A stretch of 5,458 nucleotides of DNA, from the NCBI GenBank assembly GCA_001768155.1, contig MENC01000158.1, positions 1 through 5,458 of the forward strand, in the 5' to 3' direction. Source of the DNA: Bacteroidetes bacterium GWA2_30_7 (GTDB lineage Bacteria; Bacteroidota; Bacteroidia; Bacteroidales; GWF2-33-38). Shown in pieces: positions 1-5,458 of the stretch. The translations under genes and the position numbers were made by a program. Each line of letters begins with the position of its first letter. The first letter of the stretch is position 1. The notes under the pieces were generated by a model that was given only the letters and a program-made list of their open reading frames with translations, had not been told where the DNA came from and ran no database searches.

Positions 1-1
1 A

Positions 2-2479
2 ACATCGATTATTGTATTTGACAATAATGGAAAATTAATGCTCAAATCGCCAGTAAATTTAATACGGTCAAATATAGCTACAAACCTAACTGACTCAATT
101 TTTAAAGATTCCATATATGAATTTTCTGCACAAAATGTTTATTCATCAGGTAAAATGATGTTTTTATTTTCTAAATTCTATAAAAATGCAAAAAAAGAAA
201 TAATATCAGGAAAGCCCGACGAAAATGGCATTGATGCACTTGTAGTTGAAGTTGAATACAATGGAAAAATTCACGAAACTAACGTTTTTGGAGGTTCAGG
301 ATATTTGGCTCAATATCAAAATGCCAATGTTGATGGTTTGAATTTAAGTCTGGCATTTGGTGAAACAGAAATGGAGTTACCATTTTCATTAAAATTAAGA
401 GATTTTATTTTAGAACGTTATCCAGGTTCAATGAGCCCATCATCTTATGCAAGCGAAGTTACATTAAATGATTCAAGAAATAACCTAAATGAAGACCATC
501 GAATTTTTATGAATAATGTTTTGGATTACGATGGTTACAGGTTTTTTCAATCATCCTACGATAATGACGAAGGTGGAACTATTCTTTCTGTAAATCACGA
601 TTTTTATGGTACTTGGATAACATATATTGCTTATATCATACTTTGTTTAGGATTTGTATTGACGTTATTTAATAAAACTTCCAGATTTTTATATTTAAGT
701 AAAAATATTACAGAAATTCAAAAACTAAGAAAAGCCGGATTAACAACTATTTTAATTTTAATATTTACTGCAATCTCTTTTTCTCAAACAAACACAAAAC
801 CTACTGTGTCTTCAGAACATGCTGAAAAAGTTGGACATTTACTTGTTCAAACTTATGATGGTAGAATAGAACCTCTTCATACTTTAGCAAACGATATAAT
901 TCATAAAATTTCTCGTAAAGATAAATTTGAATTATTGGAAAAAGGTACAATAAATAATATGCAGGCTTTTATTGATATGGTTATAGATGCTGAATATTGG
1001 AAAGCTCAAAAAATTATATATGTAAAAGAACAGTCTGTTCGAGATATTTTGGGTATTAAAGAAAAATATGCTTCGTATTACGATTTTTTCGATGGGATGC
1101 AAAGATATAAACTTACAGAATATGCAGAAAGTGCTTTCCGAAAAAAGCAATCAGAGCAAAATACGTTCGATAAAGAAATTATTAAAGTTGACGAAAGAAT
1201 TAATATTTGCATGATGGTATATGATGCCTCATTTATTAAAATTTTCCCTTCACAAAATAGCAATATCAGTAATTGGGGAAGTTGGACAGATACAATGGCA
1301 TATTATACACTTTCAGGGAGTTATAAAGTAATTAACGACGATTTAAAACTTAAACAACTTAATTTTAGAAATATGTTAAGTTTATACTTTTCAGAGTTAT
1401 CAATTGCTTCAAAAAACGAAAATTATGCAAAAGCCGATAGAATTATTGGTTATTTTAAAAGTATTCAGAGAAGTAGTTCAATTGCTGATAAATTACCTAC
1501 CGATTCTCAAATAAGTTTTGAAGTTCATTACAACAAATCTAACATATTTGTCATTCTTAGAAATATTTATGGAATACTCAGCTTTGTACTTTTAATACTT
1601 GCTTTTGTCGATAATTTAAGAGAAAAAACTAATAAACTTGTTAAACGATTGCTAAGTTTTTTTATTATTATTCTTGGTTTGGCATTTTTATATCACACTT
1701 ACGGTATGATATTAAGATGGTATTTATCTGGTCATGCTCCGTGGAGTAATGGATACGAAGCCCTATTATTAGTAGCATGGGGAGCGATATTAGGCGGATT
1801 CTTTTTTATTAAAAATTCAAAAATTACAATTGCATCAGCAGCCCTTTTAGCTTTTTTCATGCTGATGACCGCAGGACATAGCAGTTACGACCCTCAATTA
1901 ACTAATTTGCAACCGGTTTTAAAATCATATTGGCTGATTATTCACGTTGCAACACTAACAATTAGTTATAGTTTTCTAGGCTCAGGATTTATTCTTGGTT
2001 TAATTAATATGATGCTTTATATTTTTAAAAATGTGCGAAATGCAAGCCGTTTAAATCTAGTTATTAAAGAACTAACTTATATTAATGAAATGAATTTAAT
2101 TCTTGGAATTGGATTAGCTACAATCGGAACTTTTCTAGGCGGTGTATGGGCAAACGAATCGTGGGGACGATACTGGGGTTGGGATGCAAAAGAAACTTGG
2201 GCATTAATAATTGTAACTACCTACACAATTATTTTACACTTACGTTTTATTCCGAAATTAAAAAGCTTATATGTATTTAATTTAAGTGCAATAATTGGAT
2301 TTGGTAGTGTTATAATGACTTTTGTTGGAGTTAATTATTATTTATCGAAAGGAATGCATAGCTATGCAGCAGGAGAAACGCCAATTTTTCCTTTTTGGGC
2401 ATGGATTTTAATAATTTCCATTTTGTTAATAATAACAATTGCTGGAATTAAAAATAGTAATTCAAAAAATCAATCATAA
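2..2479 (+). CDS. ccsA: ResB-CcsA fusion cytochrome c biogenesis protein (5'-truncated)
   Basis: This is an integral membrane heme exporter and cytochrome c synthase of System II, which carries heme out of the cytoplasm and attaches it to CXXCH apocytochromes. Residue numbers count from the ATG at 38, but the frame is open back to base 2, so the true start and the first ResB helices lie upstream. Residues 1-190 look like the ResB extracytoplasmic domain (LPF, RYPGS, GYRFFQSSYD, LSVNHD). A membrane helix follows at about 193-213 and a second hydrophobic segment at 236-250. An extracytoplasmic stretch at about 251-501 precedes the multi-helix CcsA part. The WWD heme-binding motif is at 704-721 (SWGRYWGWDAKETW). 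H636 and H774 flank it as expected for the two external heme-ligand histidines, and H734 fits the membrane histidine; the other membrane histidine would be in the missing part. No membership in the downstream defence operon is implied. The identification is secure; whether the gene is named ccsA, ccsB or ccsBA is a matter of convention. Confidence 0.93.
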   Translation, partial: TSIIVFDNNGKLMLKSPVNLIRSNIATNLTDSIFKDSIYEFSAQNVYSSGKMMFLFSKFYKNAKKEIISGKPDENGIDALVVEVEYNGKIHETNVFGGSGYLAQYQNANVDGLNLSLAFGETEMELPFSLKLRDFILERYPGSMSPSSYASEVTLNDSRNNLNEDHRIFMNNVLDYDGYRFFQSSYDNDEGGTILSVNHDFYGTWITYIAYIILCLGFVLTLFNKTSRFLYLSKNITEIQKLRKAGLTTILILIFTAISFSQTNTKPTVSSEHAEKVGHLLVQTYDGRIEPLHTLANDIIHKISRKDKFELLEKGTINNMQAFIDMVIDAEYWKAQKIIYVKEQSVRDILGIKEKYASYYDFFDGMQRYKLTEYAESAFRKKQSEQNTFDKEIIKVDERINICMMVYDASFIKIFPSQNSNISNWGSWTDTMAYYTLSGSYKVINDDLKLKQLNFRNMLSLYFSELSIASKNENYAKADRIIGYFKSIQRSSSIADKLPTDSQISFEVHYNKSNIFVILRNIYGILSFVLLILAFVDNLREKTNKLVKRLLSFFIIILGLAFLYHTYGMILRWYLSGHAPWSNGYEALLLVAWGAILGGFFFIKNSKITIASAALLAFFMLMTAGHSSYDPQLTNLQPVLKSYWLIIHVATLTISYSFLGSGFILGLINMMLYIFKNVRNASRLNLVIKELTYINEMNLILGIGLATIGTFLGGVWANESWGRYWGWDAKETWALIIVTTYTIILHLRFIPKLKSLYVFNLSAIIGFGSVIMTFVGVNYYLSKGMHSYAAGETPIFPFWAWILIISILLIITIAGIKNSNSKNQS

Positions 2480-2514
2480 TTGATGGGATTTGGTATTTAA
2501 TAAGTTGATTATTC

Positions 2515-2568
2515 TTAAATGTTATGCCTCACCTTAAAAGACCGCATTCCCGACAAATAACGAATTAA
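2515..2568. repeat. Imperfect inverted repeat around a GC-richer intergenic block
   Basis: TTAA at 2515-2518 and TGTTAT at 2520-2525 can pair with ATAACG at 2557-2562 (one G-T wobble) and TTAA at 2565-2568, leaving a small internal loop and about 31 bases between the arms. By hand count the block 2521-2562 is 19/42 G+C (45%), against 9/41 (22%) in 2480-2520 and 14/57 (25%) in 2563-2619. This could be a remnant of an insertion junction or an element end, a regulatory structure, or chance in AT-rich DNA. It does not look like a classical intrinsic terminator, because the stem is weak and no T-run follows. Confidence 0.3.
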
Positions 2569-2594
2569 ATATGAACATTCTTAGTAAATCGAAT

Positions 2595-2602
2595 TACTTT
2601 TG
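2595..2602 (+). promoter_or_regulatory. Candidate Bacteroidota -7 promoter box for hamAB
   Basis: TACTTTTG matches the TAnnTTTG box used by the Bacteroidota primary sigma factor. Transcription would begin only about 10-15 bases before the hamA ATG at 2620, giving a very short leader. No clear TTTG-type -33 element is seen about 20 bases further upstream, so this rests on one box and its position only. It would make hamAB an independent transcription unit, separate from the ccs gene. Confidence 0.35.
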
Positions 2603-2619
2603 ACGTTGATTTTCAGCTT

Positions 2620-3453
2620 ATGCATAAATTTGAGAAAATAGACATACCAATAGGCGAAAAATTTCTTAATTACTTTACTAAAGAGTATTTGAAGATACGT
2701 TCTCAAACTCAATTTGATTTCAGTAATATTAATGAACAGATATTATATAAAAATCTTGGATTTGGGACAGATGCATTAAAGCAAATCATTACTAAAAACA
2801 CTATTCCTATTGATAGGAAAAGAGAGCTAAGGTTAGAACCTAATGTCCTCAACGATATTTATCGCAGTGATTTAGGAGAGTTATTAATGACCTATTATTT
2901 TGAGGAGAAACTCCCTGATGGGGAGCGGTTTGTTATTCCACTTAAAAATATCACCTTCAGAGAGCGGGCAGAACTACCGGGCAGAGGACTTGATGCCATT
3001 GGGTATAGGAAAATTGGAGACTCACAAGTAGAAATTTTATTAGGTGAGGCAAAAGTATCCGCTGACAAAAAATCTCCTCCTCCCGTTGTAGATTCAACCA
3101 AAGATTCGATATACAACACACAACTTAATCACAAGAATGAAACTCCGATTGTTGTGCAGAGATTATCGGATTATGCTCGTAGATTAAACACAAAAGATGC
3201 TGAAATTTTAGGCTTTGCAATAATTAGTATTGAGCACCAACTGAATGATAACGTTAACATTACTTATGGTTGTACATTAATCAGAGACCATACTTGTATT
3301 AATGAAAACTCAGATTTTGGAAAAATGAAAACAAATCAGAAAGAATTTGAACCAGGAAAAGTTTATTTCTCAATTCTTTCATTCAGTGACAAAACCATAA
3401 AAGATACTGTTGATTTATTTTATAAAAAAGTACAAGAGCTGATAGCAAGCTAA
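2620..3453 (+). CDS. hamA: HamA, Hachiman anti-phage nuclease (DUF1837)
   Basis: This is the nuclease effector of the Hachiman defence system. In the family HamA forms a complex with the helicase HamB, which restrains it until foreign or damaged DNA is engaged; HamA then degrades DNA in the cytoplasm, which can kill the infected cell. The protein is 277 residues and appears complete. The PD-(D/E)xK core is visible: D125 in GRGLDAIGYRK, then E143 and K145 in the strand EILLGEAK, with E87 in the preceding helix (SDLGELL) as a possible additional acidic ligand. The region after K145 is lysine-rich with a PPP run (about 147-156) and may be a flexible loop. There is no signal peptide or membrane helix. 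The ATG at 2620 is the only reasonable start: the same frame has a TGA at 2572-2574 and no ATG, GTG or TTG between. No Shine-Dalgarno sequence is present, as is usual in Bacteroidota. The helicase gene one base downstream strongly supports the call. Confidence 0.9.
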   Translation: MHKFEKIDIPIGEKFLNYFTKEYLKIRSQTQFDFSNINEQILYKNLGFGTDALKQIITKNTIPIDRKRELRLEPNVLNDIYRSDLGELLMTYYFEEKLPDGERFVIPLKNITFRERAELPGRGLDAIGYRKIGDSQVEILLGEAKVSADKKSPPPVVDSTKDSIYNTQLNHKNETPIVVQRLSDYARRLNTKDAEILGFAIISIEHQLNDNVNITYGCTLIRDHTCINENSDFGKMKTNQKEFEPGKVYFSILSFSDKTIKDTVDLFYKKVQELIAS

Positions 3454-3457
3454 TATG
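3451..3457 (+). promoter_or_regulatory. hamA-hamB stop/start junction (translational coupling)
   Basis: The hamA stop TAA (3451-3453) is followed by a single T and the hamB ATG (3455-3457). There is no Shine-Dalgarno-like sequence at useful spacing. In the hamB frame a TAG at 3443-3445 excludes any start further upstream. Re-initiation by ribosomes finishing hamA is the simplest way to start hamB and would tie production of the nuclease to its helicase partner. The coupling itself is inferred from the spacing. Confidence 0.6.
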
Positions 3458-5458
3458 AGTAATATTATTGATATCATATTAAAAAAGAAATCAATTTCTT
3501 CACTTCTTAACGAAAGTGAAAAAAAATACATATTGGGTCAACTAAAACTCCCTTATTCAAGTGAAATAAATGATGGAGAAGTTTTGCGGCTCTCTTTTTA
3601 TTTAATTAACACTATTTTTTCTGGGGATGAGGTTCAGTCAACAAGGGCAATCGCTTACAAACTTTTAAAATCTATTGATATAAATTCAGAAGTAGGCACT
3701 TCTTTGTTTGATGAGGTGTTTGGGATAGAAGGAATTGATTCTAAAACACTCTATTACTTTTATTTGGCAAATATCGCATTAAAGGCAGATAAACAAATTA
3801 GTATCCGAGTAGATTTAAAAGAGTATAATCCTATAACGGAGGAAAATACAAATTGGAAATATAGATTACTCAACAAGGCAATGGAATCTTATATTTTGTT
3901 AGTGCGTAAGCAAGAAGGTTTCACAGATGTTGAAAAAGCTTTAGCAATAATAGAAATATTAAAGCAAGAACAACAAGCTTATGAAGAAGCATATTTAAAA
4001 CAGTTTTCTACTGCAAAAGAAGTTCAAGAAGCATATATATTACTTTCCTTATATCATTTATCTAAAGCAGTTGTTGAAACCGCTACTTATCTAATTAAAG
4101 GGTATGATTATAAAGAGCGATTAGATGCGGTTATCAGACAACATTTGGATATCGCAAAGAAGTTAGTCAAAAATGAACCAAGGCTAAACAGCGTGTTTCA
4201 ACTTTTTGAGTTTGGGTTGAACACAATGTATAAAAATGCCATTTGGACTCAAACTAAATTCAATGACAAGATTAAACTCCTTTGCAAAAGGAAAGCTGAA
4301 CTGCGTATTTTGGAACTTCTGCCCTCCCAAAGAGAAGCATTGTCTAGAAATTTATTGAATGTAGCTTCTAATGTTACGGTTTTGCAAATGCCTACGAGTG
4401 CAGGAAAAACACTCTTGGCAGAATTTAACATCATTGTTACTAAAGCATTAAGGGCAGATGCGAAAATTGTTTATATAGTACCTTCGAGAGCATTAGTTAA
4501 TCAAGTCTATTTTGATTTAAAATCTGATTTAGAATCGCTTGATTTTATAATTGAAAAAACATCATCAGCGATAGAAATAGATCCAACAGAAGATTCATTT
4601 CTAAGCGGTGACGAAAAAATAGATGTTCTTATTTCAACCCCTGAAAAGTTAGATTTATTAATTAGAAGAAAGCATACTTCAGTAGATGATGTTTCAATGT
4701 TTATTCTTGATGAAGCCCATACCATTCAAAACGGAGAGCGTGGGGCTAAATTAGAATTATTGTTGGCGATTTTAAGACGAGAAAGACCAAATGCAAAATA
4801 TATGTTGTTATCTCCATTTATTAAAAATGCGGATACGATAATTACAGAATGGCTTGGAGGAGGAAATTCAATTAAAGTTGATTGGAAACCCTCAGAAAAA
4901 TTAATGTTGGGAATTAATACCCACATTACTCCTAAAAGAACAAAGAATGAAATTCACTTAGAAGTGCTTCCGTCTCCGTATGAATCTATACAGCCAATTG
5001 GAAAGACAATTATTAATAATCCTTATGAAATTGTGAGTACAGGCGACAAGTCTCAAATTTTAGAATTTTCAGTAAAACACTTTGCTGAAAAAGAAAAGGC
5101 ATTTTTAGTATTATGTAATGGTAAAGGGTATGCAAATGAGAAAGCAAGTTTCATTTCTGAAATAGTTGGAGAATTTGAAGTTCACGAAGATGTTAAGCTG
5201 GTAAAAAAATTCATAGAAGATGAAGTCGGGAGGCAAACACTTTTATCACGTGTCATAGAAAAAGGAATTGTAACTCACCATTCTGGAATGTCTGATGAGA
5301 CGAAGCTTCTGGTTGAGCATCTGATTAGAGAAAAAAGGGTTCAATTTGTTTGTGCTTCTACGACAATAGCAGAAGGAGTAAACTTCCCAGTATCTACGGT
5401 ATATTTTGACGATTACCGAAAAGGAAGAAATAACAAACTTGACACAAACGACTTTTGG
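3455..5458 (+). CDS. hamB: HamB, Hachiman superfamily 2 helicase (3'-truncated)
   Basis: This is the ATP-dependent DNA helicase of the Hachiman system, the sensor and motor that partners HamA. The frame is open for 668 codons to the window edge with no stop, so the C-terminus is missing. Residues 1 to about 285 are a mostly helical, charged N-terminal region without a recognised motif. The helicase core follows: Q-motif-like LPSQREAL (Q292), Walker A MPTSAGKT (K318, T319), motif Ia VPSRALVNQ (343-350), motif Ib STPEKLD (394-400) and Walker B DEAH (419-422). Motif III is replaced by LSPFI (S453). The second RecA domain starts near KAFLVLCNGK (548-557), with HHSGM at 608-612 and motif V TTIAEGVNFP at 636-645. 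The HHSGM and AEGVNFP signatures point to the Ski2/Hel308-like branch. Motif VI (GRxGR type) should lie just past W668. The start at 3455 is fixed by the upstream in-frame TAG and the tight junction with hamA. Without hamA this could only be called a Ski2-like helicase; the pairing makes it HamB. Confidence 0.9.
   Translation, partial: MSNIIDIILKKKSISSLLNESEKKYILGQLKLPYSSEINDGEVLRLSFYLINTIFSGDEVQSTRAIAYKLLKSIDINSEVGTSLFDEVFGIEGIDSKTLYYFYLANIALKADKQISIRVDLKEYNPITEENTNWKYRLLNKAMESYILLVRKQEGFTDVEKALAIIEILKQEQQAYEEAYLKQFSTAKEVQEAYILLSLYHLSKAVVETATYLIKGYDYKERLDAVIRQHLDIAKKLVKNEPRLNSVFQLFEFGLNTMYKNAIWTQTKFNDKIKLLCKRKAELRILELLPSQREALSRNLLNVASNVTVLQMPTSAGKTLLAEFNIIVTKALRADAKIVYIVPSRALVNQVYFDLKSDLESLDFIIEKTSSAIEIDPTEDSFLSGDEKIDVLISTPEKLDLLIRRKHTSVDDVSMFILDEAHTIQNGERGAKLELLLAILRRERPNAKYMLLSPFIKNADTIITEWLGGGNSIKVDWKPSEKLMLGINTHITPKRTKNEIHLEVLPSPYESIQPIGKTIINNPYEIVSTGDKSQILEFSVKHFAEKEKAFLVLCNGKGYANEKASFISEIVGEFEVHEDVKLVKKFIEDEVGRQTLLSRVIEKGIVTHHSGMSDETKLLVEHLIREKRVQFVCASTTIAEGVNFPVSTVYFDDYRKGRNNKLDTNDFW

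Noticed and set aside
932..1263. Minus-strand open frames within the ccs gene
   Set aside because: They lie opposite a well-supported coding region, resemble no known protein, and arise from low-complexity AT-rich sequence.
2469..2484. Small palindrome ATCAAT-CATA-ATTGAT overlapping the ccs stop codon, as a terminator
   Set aside because: The stem is six AT-dominated pairs and is followed by GGGATTTGG, not a T-run, so it is too weak to call an intrinsic terminator.
2521..2562. Integron attC-like site based on GTTATGC and AATAAC
   Set aside because: The core-like pieces are in the wrong order for a single attC site, GTTATGC does not fit the GTTRRRY core, and no integrase or second site is visible.
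2571..2603. Ten-codon reading frame (ATG at 2571, TGA at 2601) ahead of hamA as a leader peptide
   Set aside because: It has no ribosome binding sequence and shows no attenuator-like structure, and it would lie upstream of the transcript if the 2595 box is the promoter. Such short frames are common by chance.
2895..3119. Minus-strand open frame inside hamA
   Set aside because: It lies opposite the HamA catalytic core, with no start signal or recognisable protein features.
3986..4036. Repeated GAAGCATAT in hamB as a DNA repeat
   Set aside because: There are only two nine-base copies, explained by similar Glu-Ala-Tyr codons in a helical protein segment.
4249..4926. Three minus-strand open frames opposite hamB
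   Set aside because: They overlap the conserved helicase motifs on the other strand and have no independent support.
1..5458. CRISPR array, tRNA or rRNA genes, transposase or insertion sequence
   Set aside because: No regularly spaced repeats, cloverleaf-like segments, rRNA-like sequence or transposase motifs were seen. The window is almost completely occupied by three coding regions.

Overview
The window is AT-rich DNA, almost fully coding on the + strand, and most likely from a member of the Bacteroidota. The grounds are a fused ResB-CcsA cytochrome c biogenesis protein of the type common in that phylum, start codons without a Shine-Dalgarno sequence, and a match to the Bacteroidota TAnnTTTG promoter box. 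The exact lineage cannot be fixed from the sequence.

Layout: (1) Positions 2-2479 hold the 3' part of a ccsBA-type gene; its beginning, including the first ResB membrane helices, lies upstream of the window. It is a housekeeping gene for moving and attaching heme outside the cytoplasm. (2) Positions 2480-2619 are a 140-base intergenic region. It contains a short GC-richer block between imperfect inverted repeats and a candidate promoter just before the next gene. No convincing terminator is visible. (3) Positions 2620-3453 encode a complete 277-residue DUF1837 protein with a PD-(D/E)xK nuclease core, recognised as HamA. (4) Starting one base after the hamA stop, positions 3455-5458 encode the first 668 residues of a Ski2-like superfamily 2 helicase, recognised as HamB. 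It runs off the window end just before the expected motif VI.

HamA and HamB together form a Hachiman anti-phage defence operon. In the established model HamB is the ATP-driven DNA sensor and motor, and HamA is the nuclease effector it holds in check until aberrant DNA is met. All catalytic residues that can be inspected are present, so the system looks functional as far as it is visible. It sits directly behind a conserved housekeeping gene, as expected for a defence cassette inserted at a permissive intergenic site. Hachiman is already described, and nothing here requires a new class of system. The less explained parts are the intergenic block, the signal-peptide-like segment inside the Ccs fusion, and the non-canonical helicase motif III of HamB.
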